Shown: positions 37,051 to 46,545, counted from the stretch's first letter. The stretch is 64,000 nt of DNA from an uncultured Lachnospiraceae bacterium (GCA_902802515.1 CADCMM010000002.1:1-64000), one strand, 5' to 3'. Notes: generated by a model from the letters alone, not told the origin. Numbers and translations are program-made.

Positions 37051-37446
37051 ATGGCAAAAAAAGTTACGAAAAAAGTGACCAAAAAACGTGTCAAAAAGAA
37101 CGTTGAACGGGGACAGGCACATATCCAGTCATCCTTTAATAACACGATCGTTACTCTGACGGATGCGCAGGGAAATGCTTTATCATGGGCAAGTGCCGGT
37201 GGTCTTGGCTTTAGAGGTTCAAGGAAATCTACTCCTTATGCAGCACAGATGGCTGCAGAGACTGCTACAAAAGCAGCGTTAGTTCATGGTTTAAAAACAG
37301 TTGATGTGTTCGTGAAAGGACCGGGCTCAGGAAGAGAAGCTGCAATCCGTGCGCTTTCCGCAAACGGACTGGAAGTAGTTAGTATCAGAGACGTAACCCC
37401 GGTGCCGCATAACGGATGCCGTCCGCCAAAACGCAGAAGAGTCTAA
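37051..37446 (+). CDS. rpsK: 30S ribosomal protein S11
   Basis: The 131-residue S11 has a lysine-rich N-terminus, [20 protein letters not shown] and the C-terminal [19 protein letters not shown]. It forms the 30S platform near the Shine-Dalgarno helix. Confidence 0.98.
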   Translation: MAKKVTKKVTKKRVKKNVERGQAHIQSSFNNTIVTLTDAQGNALSWASAGGLGFRGSRKSTPYAAQMAAETATKAALVHGLKTVDVFVKGPGSGREAAIRALSANGLEVVSIRDVTPVPHNGCRPPKRRRV

Positions 37447-37465
37447 TTAGGAGGTGCTATAGGAT

Positions 37466-38059
37466 ATGGCAGTTAACAGAGTTCCTGTACTTAAAAGATG
37501 CAGATCACTTGGTCTTGATCCGGTATATTTAGGAATTGATAAAAAATCAAACAGAGAGTTAAAGCGTGCGAACCGTAAAGTAAGTGAGTATGGTCTGCAG
37601 CTGAGAGAAAAACAGAAAGCAAAATTCATCTACGGAGTGCTGGAAAAACCATTCCGGAACTACTATAAGAAAGCAGATAAGATGCCGGGCATGACCGGTC
37701 CGAATCTGATGATCATGCTGGAGAGCAGACTGGACAACGTGATCTTTCGCCTTGGCTTTGCAAGAACCAGAAAAGAAGCCCGTCAGATCGTTGACCATAA
37801 GCATGTGCTGGTAAATGGTAAGCAGGTGAATATCCCGTCCTACCTGGTAAAAGCCGGAGATACCATCGAGATTAAAGAGAAATGCAAGGGTTCCCAGAGA
37901 TACAAAGATATCCTGGAAGTAACCGGCGGCAGATTGGTTCCGGAGTGGCTGGAGGCCGATCAGGAGGCTCTGAAAGGTACTGTAAAAGAACTTCCTACCA
38001 GAGATGCCATCGACGTTCCGGTAAACGAAGTGCTGATCGTCGAGCTGTACTCTAAGTAA
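37466..38059 (+). CDS. rpsD: 30S ribosomal protein S4
   Basis: The 197-residue S4 lacks the N-terminal zinc-finger cysteines (C- form) and has [19 protein letters not shown] and the S4 RNA-binding domain ([34 protein letters not shown]). Its presence between rpsK and rpoA is the alpha-operon arrangement of clostridia and proteobacteria, unlike Bacillus subtilis. Confidence 0.98.
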   Translation: MAVNRVPVLKRCRSLGLDPVYLGIDKKSNRELKRANRKVSEYGLQLREKQKAKFIYGVLEKPFRNYYKKADKMPGMTGPNLMIMLESRLDNVIFRLGFARTRKEARQIVDHKHVLVNGKQVNIPSYLVKAGDTIEIKEKCKGSQRYKDILEVTGGRLVPEWLEADQEALKGTVKELPTRDAIDVPVNEVLIVELYSK

Positions 38060-38110
38060 TAGCAATTCGTCACCCTCAAAAATATTAATACCCATAAGGA
38101 GGGGCTAAGA

Positions 38111-39070
38111 TTGTTCGATTTCAACAAACCAAAAATTGAGATAGCTGAGATGTCTGAGGACAAGAGATACGGAAGATTTGTAGTAGAACCGTTGGAACGC
38201 GGCTATGGCACCACGCTGGGAAATTCTCTGAGAAGGATCATGCTTTCTTCTCTGCCGGGGGCTGCAGTGAGTCAGGTTAAGATTGACGGTGTATTACATG
38301 AGTTCAGCTCCATACCAGGAGTGAAAGAAGATGTCACAGAAATTATCATGAACATTAAATCGCTGGCTATTAAAAATTCCAGCGAGACGAATGAGGCAAA
38401 GACTGCTTATATAGAGTTTGAAGGCGAAGGCACAGTGACTGGGGCGGATATCCAGGTGGATCAGGATATTGAGATCATGAATCCGGGTCAGGTGATCGCT
38501 ACATTAAATGGCGGCTCTGACAGCAAACTTTATATGGAACTCACTATAACGAATGGAAGAGGTTATGTGAGTGCTGATAAGGGTAAAAAGGATGATATGC
38601 CGATTGGTGTGATCGCGGTTGACGCGATTTATACGCCGGTAGAACGTGTAAACATGACGGTAGAGAACACTCGTGTCGGACAGGTGACTGACTACGATAA
38701 GCTTACCCTCGATGTATTTACAAACGGCACGTTGACTCCGGATGACGCTGTCAGCCTTGCGGCAAAAGTTCTCAGTGAACATCTGAGCCTGTTCGTAGAT
38801 TTGTCAGAAAACGCAAAATCTGTGGAGGTTATGAGCGTTCAGGAAGACAATGAAAAGGAAAAAGTGATGGAGATGAACATCGACGAACTGGAGTTGTCTG
38901 TTCGTTCCTATAATTGTCTGAAGAGGGCCGGTATTAATACGGTAGAAGAACTGTGTAACAAGACTCCGGAGGATATGATGAAGGTTCGCAACCTCGGGCG
39001 TAAGTCATTGGAGGAAGTACTGGCGAAGTTAAAAGAGCTTGGCCTACAATTAAATCCGAGCGAAGAATGA
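38111..39070 (+). CDS. rpoA: DNA-directed RNA polymerase subunit alpha
   Basis: The 319-residue alpha subunit has the N-terminal assembly domain ([33 protein letters not shown]) and the C-terminal domain ([36 protein letters not shown]) that contacts UP elements and activators. The start is TTG after AAGGAGG. The last codons form one arm of a hairpin that is duplicated 67 bases downstream. Confidence 0.98.
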   Translation: MFDFNKPKIEIAEMSEDKRYGRFVVEPLERGYGTTLGNSLRRIMLSSLPGAAVSQVKIDGVLHEFSSIPGVKEDVTEIIMNIKSLAIKNSSETNEAKTAYIEFEGEGTVTGADIQVDQDIEIMNPGQVIATLNGGSDSKLYMELTITNGRGYVSADKGKKDDMPIGVIAVDAIYTPVERVNMTVENTRVGQVTDYDKLTLDVFTNGTLTPDDAVSLAAKVLSEHLSLFVDLSENAKSVEVMSVQEDNEKEKVMEMNIDELELSVRSYNCLKRAGINTVEELCNKTPEDMMKVRNLGRKSLEEVLAKLKELGLQLNPSEE

Positions 39071-39290
39071 GCTCGGATGCTACTTCGCAAACTGCAAATG
39101 TTTGCGAAGGTACCTCTTTTTTCCGAGCGAAGAATGAGCTCGGATGCTACTTCACGAACAGGTTCGTGAAGGTATATCGCTACGCGATATAGCCGTTGGC
39201 AAAATCACAGTCGTGCGCAGTGGAGTATATCATGCTACCGCATGATGCGCACGACGCGTCAAGAATGTATAGACATTCTTGATCAGATAC
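39055..39290 (+). repeat. rpoA 3'-end duplication and hairpin array before rplQ
   Basis: A 32-base unit beginning TCCGAGCGAAGAATGAGCTC occurs at 39055-39086 and again at 39122-39153. Each copy is followed by a perfect hairpin with different bases: TTCGCAAAC/GTTTGCGAA and TTCACGAAC/GTTCGTGAA, both then GGTA. Downstream are TATATCGC/GCGATATA, a compound GTCGTGCGCA/TGCGCACGAC with inner TCATGC/GCATGA, and CAAGAATGT/ACATTCTTG. Confidence 0.85.
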
Positions 39291-39367
39291 CTATATGGAA
39301 ACAGACAGCATTCGCGCAGTAAGACCGATGAGCGTGCGGGGATGTTCCAGAATGGAGGAGAATTATA

Positions 39368-39904
39368 ATGTCAGGTTATAGAAAACTTAGCAGACCGGCA
39401 GACCAGAGAAAGGCTCTGCTCAGAAACCAGGTAACTGCTCTGATCTACAGAGGCAAGATTGTTACCACAGAGGCGAAGGCAAAGGAAGTTCGTAAGATTG
39501 CTGAAGGACTGATTGCCTTGGCTGTCAAAGAGAAAGATAACTACGAGACTGTTACTGTTACCGCAAAAGTTCCGCGTAAGGATAAAGATGGTAAGAGAGT
39601 AAAAGAAGTAGTAAACGGCAAGAAAGAAACACAGTACGATCTTGTCCAGAAGGAAATCAAGAAGGATAAGCCCAGCAGACTGCATGCAAGACGTCAAATG
39701 CTGAAGGTTCTCTATCCGGTGAAAGAGGTTCCGGCTGAGGCTGCAGGAAGAAAGAAAAACACAAAACAGATAGATCTTCCGGCAAAGCTGTTTGATGAGA
39801 TTGCGCCGAAGTATGCTGGACGCAACGGTGGTTATACCCGTATCGTAAAACTTGGCCAGCGTCGCGGAGATGGCGCTATGGAAGTAGTTCTGGAGCTGGT
39901 TTAA
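39368..39904 (+). CDS. rplQ: 50S ribosomal protein L17 with internal insertion
   Basis: The usual bacterial L17 is about 115-130 residues; this one is 178. The standard parts are [20 protein letters not shown] at the N-terminus, [13 protein letters not shown] in the middle and [17 protein letters not shown] at the end. A charged insertion of about 40 residues ([20 protein letters not shown] and following) precedes the LHARRQ helix, with a smaller one ([15 protein letters not shown]) after it. L17 lies near the tunnel exit. Enlarged L17 is my recollection for Lachnospiraceae and was not checked. Confidence 0.95.
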   Translation: MSGYRKLSRPADQRKALLRNQVTALIYRGKIVTTEAKAKEVRKIAEGLIALAVKEKDNYETVTVTAKVPRKDKDGKRVKEVVNGKKETQYDLVQKEIKKDKPSRLHARRQMLKVLYPVKEVPAEAAGRKKNTKQIDLPAKLFDEIAPKYAGRNGGYTRIVKLGQRRGDGAMEVVLELV

Positions 39905-39919
39905 TAGAACAATAATGAG

Positions 39920-39966
39920 AGGGTTTCTGGTATCTTTCCTTTGGGGAAAATCCGGAAACCCTTTTT
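39920..39966 (+). terminator. Terminator after rplQ
   Basis: AGGGTTTCTGG pairs with CCGGAAACCCT, followed by five T. It ends the alpha operon. Confidence 0.8.
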
Positions 39967-40022
39967 GGTCTTTATTTGTTATCCTGATGGTGTAATAGGA
40001 TTTCATTGTTGGAGAGATAGAA

Positions 40023-40901
40023 ATGGATGTTTTGTTTTGCATGAAAGGTATGGAAAAACACGAATTTATGATGTTGCCTGGGGTAGAACAACTATTACGT
40101 GGCTTTCGGGCAGATAATGTGTGGTGGGTGTTTAAAAAAATAGAAAGAAACGATCAGAGGGGCAGGGCAAAGCGGGTTATTTATGCAGACAATCTCCTGG
40201 CAGTTACAGACTGCCCGGAAACGGTAAACAGATTAAGCTCGAAGGGAATCTGCTGTATTGGATATCAGAAAATAGGTAACGCTGATTACTTTGATGGGGT
40301 GGAGTTGGTGTTGAATTCTTTTGAGGGGCTGGATACAGCATTTTTTCTTGGGATCCACCACCGCTTTCGTGGCCTTGCTGTAGTGATCCGGGAGACGGAG
40401 CGCCTTATTATCCGGGAGAGTCTGAAAGGAGACTTTGAGCAGCTTTACCAGATATCACGGGAAACAGACAGCGATACCTATACTGAGACGATGACAGAAG
40501 ATTATAATGAAGCCAAGGAAGGATTCTTTGCGTATATTGCCTGCCAATATCGTTATTACGGTTTTGGCTTATGGTCGGTAGTGAAAAAGGAGACAGGGGA
40601 GATCATAGGACGATGCGGACTCTCTCCCGTAGTTGATGATATTTCGCCTCAGGGCAGAGTCGAAATTGGCTATCTGATTAGTACGAACCATCGTCATTCA
40701 GGGTATGGATACGAGGCGTGCCGATCAATACTAAACTATGCTTTTGAGGTGTTGGGTTGCCCAGAAGTTATGGCTGTGATTCATCAGGATAACTATCCAT
40801 CGCAGAAATTAGCTGAAAAACTGGGATTTGTCAGGATAAGGAAAGAGATAGCCAGCATCCCGAACGAATTGTGGAGGGTATTTAAGATAAGCGCGGAATG
40901 A
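40023..40901 (+). CDS. GNAT family N-acetyltransferase with N-terminal accessory domain
   Basis: The 292-residue protein has a C-terminal RimJ/RimL-type GNAT domain from about residue 125 (ETERLIIRESLKGDFEQLYQ, EIGYLISTNHRHSGYGYEAC with the acetyl-CoA loop, QDNYPSQKLAEKLGFVRI). The first 120 residues (YADNLLAVTDCPETVNRLSS) resemble a degenerate HAD/Rossmann-like lead seen in some clostridial GNAT proteins, without catalytic residues I can identify. The substrate is unknown. It is the first gene of the block separating rplQ from the ECF genes. Confidence 0.82.
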   Translation: MDVLFCMKGMEKHEFMMLPGVEQLLRGFRADNVWWVFKKIERNDQRGRAKRVIYADNLLAVTDCPETVNRLSSKGICCIGYQKIGNADYFDGVELVLNSFEGLDTAFFLGIHHRFRGLAVVIRETERLIIRESLKGDFEQLYQISRETDSDTYTETMTEDYNEAKEGFFAYIACQYRYYGFGLWSVVKKETGEIIGRCGLSPVVDDISPQGRVEIGYLISTNHRHSGYGYEACRSILNYAFEVLGCPEVMAVIHQDNYPSQKLAEKLGFVRIRKEIASIPNELWRVFKISAE

Positions 40902-40909
40902 TCAAACAA

Positions 40910-40951
40910 GGGGCTGCTGCAAACGATGTGATAAAGGTTTCTCACAGCCCC
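40910..40951. terminator. Bidirectional terminator between GNAT and cyclophilin genes
   Basis: GGGGCTG (40910-40916) pairs with CAGCCCC (40945-40951), with inner TGTGA/TCACA. Convergent genes end on both sides. Confidence 0.65.
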
Positions 40952-40967
40952 CTTCTGTACAGAATGT

Positions 40968-41489
40968 TTACATTTTCTCCGGTTCCGGATAATCTACCCC
41001 GAAGGTATCCGCCGTCATAGACTTTATTTTCTGTTCTTCCATGGGGCGGTCGCTGTAGTCAGTGTCCACCTCAGCGATTCTGTTGACTACATCCATTCCT
41101 TCTATGATCTTGCCGAAAGCCGCATAGGAGCCATCCAGATGAGGAGCGGTTTTATGCATGATAAAGAACTGCGAACCTGCGGAATTGGGGCTCATAGCCC
41201 GGGCCATGGAGAGTACACCTGGGGTATGTTTCAGCTCGTTTACCACGCCGTTACGGGCAAATTCTCCTCTGATACAGTAACCTGGTCCGCCCATGCCGGT
41301 TCCGTCCGGGCACCCGCCCTGAATCATAAAGCCGTTAATAACACGGTGAAAAATCAGACCGTCATAGAAACCATTGCTGGCCAGGCTGATGAAGTTGTTT
41401 ACCGAAATCGGAGCGATATCCGGATAAAGTTCCGCTTTCATAATATCTCCGTTTTCCATAGTGATCGTAATGATTGGATTCTGTGCCAT
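40968..41489 (-). CDS. Peptidyl-prolyl cis-trans isomerase, cyclophilin type
   Basis: The 173-residue cytosolic cyclophilin has the active-site segments FHRVINGFMIQGGCPDGTGM, GVLSMARAMSPNSAGSQFFI and LDGSYAAFGKIIEGMDVV. There is no signal peptide, so it acts in the cytoplasm as a protein-folding catalyst. Its own promoter lies just upstream. Confidence 0.96.
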   Translation of the reverse strand: MAQNPIITITMENGDIMKAELYPDIAPISVNNFISLASNGFYDGLIFHRVINGFMIQGGCPDGTGMGGPGYCIRGEFARNGVVNELKHTPGVLSMARAMSPNSAGSQFFIMHKTAPHLDGSYAAFGKIIEGMDVVNRIAEVDTDYSDRPMEEQKIKSMTADTFGVDYPEPEKM

Positions 41490-41521
41490 AGTAATTCGTC
41501 CTTTCTTTGTATTATCACGAT

Positions 41522-41550
41522 ATTATACCTTGATTCGGGGTTTTGGGCAA
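41522..41550 (-). promoter_or_regulatory. Promoter of the cyclophilin gene
   Basis: On the minus strand TTGCCC (41550-41545) and TATAAT (41527-41522) are 17 bases apart. Confidence 0.7.
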
Positions 41551-41660
41551 GTGCTTAGTGATACCAGAAAGGAATTCTTATTATTTCAGAAAAAATGCAC
41601 AAAATTAAAGAGATAAAATTGTGAATACTAAATGAATTGGTGGAGAAATGAAAATAACAA

Positions 41661-41747
41661 TTGCACAACCGTAAAAAATGTGCTAATATAAAAACATGAG
41701 TTGGAAACGTTACCGAAAACGGTGCCATTACCGTTGGAAACGTATCC
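41661..41747 (+). promoter_or_regulatory. Maltodextrin operon promoter with three LacI-type operators
   Basis: TTGCAC (41661-41666) and TAATAT (41684-41689) are 17 bases apart, with TG before the -10 box. Just downstream are GGAAACGTTACC (41703-41714), ACCGAAAACGGT (41712-41723) and GGAAACGTATCC (41736-41747). The first and third are imperfect dyads centred on CG, 33 bases apart, as expected for a LacI/CcpA-family repressor acting as a roadblock. The LacI gene at 46614 is the likely binder; CcpA is an alternative. Confidence 0.75.
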
Positions 41748-41798
41748 TATGTAAGAAAATTCATCAACAAAACATCAGGAAAGGAAGAGAAAGATAGT

Positions 41799-43058
41799 AT
41801 GAAGAAATTAGCAAAATGTATCGCGTTAACAGCAGCAGCAGCCACCGTTATATCCAGCGCAGCTATGGCAGAGGGCGTTTATTACCTCAACTTTAAGCCG
41901 GAAGCAAACGATGCATGGCAGGCACTTGCGGCAGCTTACACCGAGGAAACTGGTGTTCCGGTAACCGTAGTTACTGCAGCATCCGGCGAGTATGAAACTA
42001 CTCTGCAGGCAGAGATGGCAAAGAGCGATGCTCCGACTCTGTTCCAGGTAAACGGACCGGTTGGTCTGAAGAACTGGGTGGACTACTGCTACGATCTGAG
42101 CGGTTCTGCTATTGAGGAGAAATTGACCAGCGATGCATTTGAACTGAAGACAGAAGATGGCGCAGTTGCAGGTATTGCGTACGTTATTGAGTCCTATGGT
42201 ATCATTGCTAACAAGACTCTGCTGGAAAAAGCAGGATACACGGTTGATGATATCCAGAGCTTTGACGATCTGAAAGCAGTTGCAGATGATATTCAGGCAA
42301 GAAAAGACGAGCTTGGTGTGAAGGGCGCATTTGCTTCCACAGGTATGGATGGTTCCTCCGACTGGAGATTTAAGACACATCTGGCAAACCTGCCGATCTA
42401 CTATGAGTATCAGGCAGACGGCATCTCTGATACCGACGCGATCAAAGGCGATTACCTGGACAACTACAAAGCAGTATTTGATCTGTATATCACAGATTCT
42501 ACCTGCGATCCTTCAGAACTGGCTGCAAAGACCGGTGATGACGCTAGAAATGAATTCCTGAATGGCGAAGCAGTATTCTATCAGAATGGTTCCTGGGAGT
42601 ACTCCAGCCTTTCTGAGCAGTTCGGCGATGATGAGATCGCTATGATCCCGATCTACTTTGGCGTTGACGATGCCGCTGAAGGTCTTTGCACAGGTACCGA
42701 GAATTTCTGGTGTGTAAATGCTGAGGCTTCTGATGAAGATATCGAAGCTACATTGGCATTCATTGACTGGGTTGTATCTTCTGAGACAGGTACCAAGGCT
42801 ATGGCTGAAGATATGGGCTTTGTAATTCCGTTCACCACTGCTCAGGAGTCCCCGAACGTATTCGTAAAACAGGATGCTGAGTACACTGCAAACGGCAAGA
42901 CTCCGGTATCATGGAACTTCACCACTATGCCTTCTGAAGAGTGGAAGAATGGTGTTGGTTCTGCACTGACTGCATATGCAGCAGGCCAGGGCGACTGGGA
43001 TGCAGTGGTTACCGCATTTGTTGATGGCTGGGCAGAGGAAGTTGCACTGAACCAGTAA
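41799..43058 (+). CDS. Maltodextrin-type ABC transporter substrate-binding protein
   Basis: The 419-residue binding protein belongs to family 1 solute-binding proteins. Typical segments are EANDAWQALAAAYTEETGV, APTLFQVNGPVGLKNWVDYC, and ARNEFLNGEAVFYQNGSWE. The linked malQ-type enzyme and LacI regulator suggest maltose/maltodextrin as ligand, by context. The signal peptide ends AMA before Glu, a signal peptidase I type site with no lipobox cysteine. RBS is AAGGAAGAG. Confidence 0.88.
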   Translation: MKKLAKCIALTAAAATVISSAAMAEGVYYLNFKPEANDAWQALAAAYTEETGVPVTVVTAASGEYETTLQAEMAKSDAPTLFQVNGPVGLKNWVDYCYDLSGSAIEEKLTSDAFELKTEDGAVAGIAYVIESYGIIANKTLLEKAGYTVDDIQSFDDLKAVADDIQARKDELGVKGAFASTGMDGSSDWRFKTHLANLPIYYEYQADGISDTDAIKGDYLDNYKAVFDLYITDSTCDPSELAAKTGDDARNEFLNGEAVFYQNGSWEYSSLSEQFGDDEIAMIPIYFGVDDAAEGLCTGTENFWCVNAEASDEDIEATLAFIDWVVSSETGTKAMAEDMGFVIPFTTAQESPNVFVKQDAEYTANGKTPVSWNFTTMPSEEWKNGVGSALTAYAAGQGDWDAVVTAFVDGWAEEVALNQ

Positions 43059-43089
43059 TATTAATTATATGTAAAGTGGTATAAAAAGA

Positions 43090-43130
43090 AGAGGCGAGCA
43101 ATTCTCGTGACTGGATTGCCCGCCTCTTTT
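43090..43130 (+). terminator. Attenuating terminator after the binding-protein gene
   Basis: AGAGGCGAGCAAT pairs with ATTGCCCGCCTCT (one wobble), followed by TTTT. As in the first transporter operon, it separates the abundant binding protein from the permeases. Confidence 0.8.
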
Positions 43131-43202
43131 GTCAAGTAAGCGGGAAATACGAAAAGCGTGTTTCTTGCTTATGGCGCAAAAGATGTTTTGAAAGGGGCCG
43201 TT

Positions 43203-44054
43203 ATGGAAAAATCAATTAAAAAATATTGGCCGGTTTTTGTGGCGCCGACTTTGGTTGCCTTTACGATCGGCTTCATCTGGCCGTTTATCTGGGGCATTTA
43301 CCTTTCCTTTACGAAATTTCAGACTTTGAAGAAGATTACATGGGTTGGTCTTGATAATTACTTAAGAGTTTTTCAAGATTCCACCTTTGTACATGCATTT
43401 GTGTTCACAGCATTGTTTACCATCGTTTCCACATTGACCATTAATGTGCTGGCTTTTCTGATCGCGACCCTGCTGACCAGAGGCATCAAGGGAACGAATG
43501 TGTTTCGTACAATCTTCTTCATGCCCAACCTAATAGGCGGTATCGTGCTGGGTTATATCTGGCAGAGCCTGTTAAACGGATTGTTGTATAAATTCGGCAT
43601 GCCGCTTCTGGCATTGTCCACAACGGAAGGTTTTTGGGGTCTGGTTATTCTGATGGGATGGCAGCAGATTGGATATATGATGATCATCTACATTGCCGGC
43701 CTGCAGAATGTGTCGCCTGATCTGATCGAGGCGGCGCAGATCGATGGCGCTACCCGCTGGCAGGTATTAAAGCATGTGAAGATCCCGATGGTGATGCCGA
43801 GTATTACCATCTGCATGTTCCTGACCCTGACGAATTCCTTTAAACTCTTTGACCAGAACCTTTCACTGACGGGCGGAGATCCGGCCAAGAGTACACAGAT
43901 GCTGGCGCTGAATATCTATGAGACTTATTACATGAGAAGCGGCCAGCAGTGGAAGGGTATCGGACAGGCTAAGGCCGTGGTATTCTTCCTTATCGTAGTG
44001 ATCATCTCTATGGTTCAGCTGCGGACAACAAAGAAGAGGGAGGTGCAGGCATGA
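43203..44054 (+). CDS. Sugar ABC transporter permease (MalF-type)
   Basis: The 283-residue permease has six helices and the EAA loop LIEAAQIDGATRWQVLKHV followed by KIPMVMPS. The ATG at 43203 follows GAAAGGGG; the longer frame from 43158 lacks an RBS. It overlaps the next permease by four bases (ATGA). Confidence 0.93.
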   Translation: MEKSIKKYWPVFVAPTLVAFTIGFIWPFIWGIYLSFTKFQTLKKITWVGLDNYLRVFQDSTFVHAFVFTALFTIVSTLTINVLAFLIATLLTRGIKGTNVFRTIFFMPNLIGGIVLGYIWQSLLNGLLYKFGMPLLALSTTEGFWGLVILMGWQQIGYMMIIYIAGLQNVSPDLIEAAQIDGATRWQVLKHVKIPMVMPSITICMFLTLTNSFKLFDQNLSLTGGDPAKSTQMLALNIYETYYMRSGQQWKGIGQAKAVVFFLIVVIISMVQLRTTKKREVQA

Positions 44055-44926
44055 TGGATAAATCAGCTGCTGTGGGAAAATCCATGGGCGAAAAAAAGAA
44101 AATTGCCAACACGATCATGACGGTGGTCTTTTCCATTCTGAGTGTGCTTTGGATCTATCCGATCATCATGATCCTCTTTAATTCTCTGAAGGTAGAATCG
44201 GCAATCTCTACCAACCGTATTTTTGAGCTTCCCATAGGGGACGCATTTAATGGAATTAAAAACTTTGTATACGGTATATCCGAGATGGATTTTTTGTCTT
44301 CCTTTTGGTACAGCTTATTCATCACGGTATCCAGCGTTGTGCTGATCATTCTGTGCTGTTCCATGTGCGCATGGTACATCTGCCGTGTAAACAGTAAAGC
44401 AGCGAAGGCGATTTATTATCTGTGCGTGTTCTCTATGGTAGTGCCGTTCCAGATGGTAATGTTTACCCTTTCTAAAACGGCAGACACACTCAAGCTGAAT
44501 ACACCGTACAATATCTGCATTATCTACCTGGGATTTGGAGCAGGCTTGGCTGTATTTATGTTTACGGGATTTATGAAATCGATTCCTCTGGAGATAGAAG
44601 AAGCGGCAATGATCGATGGCTGCAGTCCGCTGCAGATCTTCTTTAAGGTCGTGATGCCCATTACAAAGCCCACTACTATTTCTACCGCAATTTTGGAAAC
44701 CATGTGGGTGTGGAACGATTACCTTCTGCCTACCCTGGTGCTTGATATTAAAAATTACCGCACGATTCCCATGAATATCCAGTATTTCAGGGGGAGCTTT
44801 GGATCGGTGCAGATGGGCCCCATGATGGCATGTATTTTGATCACTGTGCTTCCGATCATTATTCTGTATCTGATCTGCCAGAAATATATCATTGAAGGTG
44901 TCGTGGCTGGCGCTGTTAAGGGATAG
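44051..44926 (+). CDS. Sugar ABC transporter permease (MalG-type)
   Basis: The 291-residue permease has the normal MalG length, in contrast to its 530-residue counterpart at 7440. The EAA loop is EIEEAAMIDGCSPLQIFFKV followed by VMPITKPT. The start ATG overlaps the MalF stop. The shared ATPase is not encoded here. Confidence 0.93.
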   Translation: MMDKSAAVGKSMGEKKKIANTIMTVVFSILSVLWIYPIIMILFNSLKVESAISTNRIFELPIGDAFNGIKNFVYGISEMDFLSSFWYSLFITVSSVVLIILCCSMCAWYICRVNSKAAKAIYYLCVFSMVVPFQMVMFTLSKTADTLKLNTPYNICIIYLGFGAGLAVFMFTGFMKSIPLEIEEAAMIDGCSPLQIFFKVVMPITKPTTISTAILETMWVWNDYLLPTLVLDIKNYRTIPMNIQYFRGSFGSVQMGPMMACILITVLPIIILYLICQKYIIEGVVAGAVKG

Positions 44927-44945
44927 ACAATAGGAGGATACATAT

Positions 44946-46439
44946 ATGAGAAGAAGTGGAATACTGATGGCAATATCCAGCCTTCCCTCTGCGCATGGCA
45001 TTGGCTGTTTTTCAAAGAATGCGTATGCTTTTGTAGACAGTCTGAAGGAAGCTGGTCAGACTTATTGGCAGATACTTCCTCTTGGCCCTACCGGGTACGG
45101 CGATTCTCCTTATCAGCCATTCTCTGCATTTGCGGGAAATCCATATTTTGTAGATTTGGATCAGCTTGCCCAGGAGGGACTGCTGCAGCCGGAAGAGTAT
45201 CGGCGGTTGGACTTTGGTACCGATCCGCAGCAGGTGGATTACAACAAGATCTATCAGAACCGTCTGCCGGTGCTGAAAAAAGCTTACCACGCATTCCTGG
45301 AACTGAATCAGGATAAGAGCGAAGAGTATCGTACTTTCTGTGAGAAACAGAAGGACTGGTTGGAGGATTACAGTCTGTACATGGCGGTTAAGTATCAGTT
45401 TGGCCAGAAAAGCTGGGCTGACTGGGAGGATGATATCCGTCTGCGCAAGCCGGAAGCGATACGAAAATATCAGGAACTGTGTGAAAAAGAGATTGGTTTC
45501 TATCGTTTCGTTCAATATGAGTTCATGAAGCAATGGATCGAGCTAAAATCGTATGCCAATAAAAAAGGCATACAGATTGTTGGAGATATCCCAATCTATG
45601 TAGCCTTTGACAGTTCAGACAGCTGGGCGATGCCGGAACTTTTTCAGTATAATGAAGACAGACAGCCAACGCGTATCGCAGGTTGTCCGCCGGATGCGTT
45701 TGCTGCGGATGGACAGTTATGGGGAAATCCTCTTTACGACTGGGAATATCATGAAAACACCGGGTATGCATGGTGGATCAAACGTTTGGAGCGCTGCTAT
45801 GAACTATACGACGTGGTTCGTGTTGATCATTTCCGTGGTTTTGATGAGTATTACGCGATTCCCTTCGGGGCGCAGACAGCAGCGGGTGGCTGCTGGCAGC
45901 CTGGACCGGGGATGAAGTTATTCACCGCTTTGGCAGAGCACTTTGGCAAGGTGCCGATCATCGCGGAAGATCTCGGCTATCTGACGGACACTGTGATCAA
46001 GTTGGTGAAAGATACTGGCTATCCTGGAATGAAAGTGATCGAATTCGCCTTTGATTCCAGAGAGTCCGGGGATTACATGCCTTATCGTTATGATCATAAC
46101 TGTGTGGTTTATACGGGAACCCACGATAATCAGACTCTTGCGGCCTGGTATGATGAACTGTCTGCACAGGACAGAGCGTTTCTGGATGATTATCTGGATT
46201 TGAAAGGGATGCAGAAGGAAGGTATTGTGTGGAGTTTGATACGCTGTGCCCTGGAGACGGTGGCCGATACGGTTATTGTGCCGATGCAGGATTATCTTTG
46301 CCTTGGGGCAGAGTGCCGCATGAACCAGCCATCTACTCAGGGCAGAAACTGGAAATGGCGTATGAAGGAAGACGCATTTACGCAGGAGTTGGCCGCTAAG
46401 ATCAGGCATTTGACTAAGATTTACGGAAGAATTGAATAA
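44946..46439 (+). CDS. malQ: 4-alpha-glucanotransferase (amylomaltase, GH77)
   Basis: The 497-residue enzyme transfers alpha-1,4-glucan segments between maltodextrins, releasing glucose. GH77 landmarks are RRSGILMAISSLPSAHGIG at the start, IPIYVAFDSSDSWAMPELF, the nucleophile region VVRVDHFRGFDEYYAIP, the acid/base segment PIIAEDLGYL and the YTGTHDNQTLAAWY substrate-binding motif. It lies 19 bases after the permease gene and ends at a strong terminator. Confidence 0.97.
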   Translation: MRRSGILMAISSLPSAHGIGCFSKNAYAFVDSLKEAGQTYWQILPLGPTGYGDSPYQPFSAFAGNPYFVDLDQLAQEGLLQPEEYRRLDFGTDPQQVDYNKIYQNRLPVLKKAYHAFLELNQDKSEEYRTFCEKQKDWLEDYSLYMAVKYQFGQKSWADWEDDIRLRKPEAIRKYQELCEKEIGFYRFVQYEFMKQWIELKSYANKKGIQIVGDIPIYVAFDSSDSWAMPELFQYNEDRQPTRIAGCPPDAFAADGQLWGNPLYDWEYHENTGYAWWIKRLERCYELYDVVRVDHFRGFDEYYAIPFGAQTAAGGCWQPGPGMKLFTALAEHFGKVPIIAEDLGYLTDTVIKLVKDTGYPGMKVIEFAFDSRESGDYMPYRYDHNCVVYTGTHDNQTLAAWYDELSAQDRAFLDDYLDLKGMQKEGIVWSLIRCALETVADTVIVPMQDYLCLGAECRMNQPSTQGRNWKWRMKEDAFTQELAAKIRHLTKIYGRIE

Positions 46440-46453
46440 AAAGATATGATAAG

Positions 46454-46498
46454 GCCGCAGGATGACATACTTTCTATGGGAGATTCCTGCGGCTTTTT
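46454..46498 (+). terminator. Terminator after malQ
   Basis: GCCGCAGGA (46454-46462) pairs with TCCTGCGGC (46485-46493), followed by five T. Confidence 0.85.
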
Positions 46499-46545
46499 GG
46501 TGCTGAGACGCGAAGGGTATTTTTACATTATTAAGTGTTGTTTCC

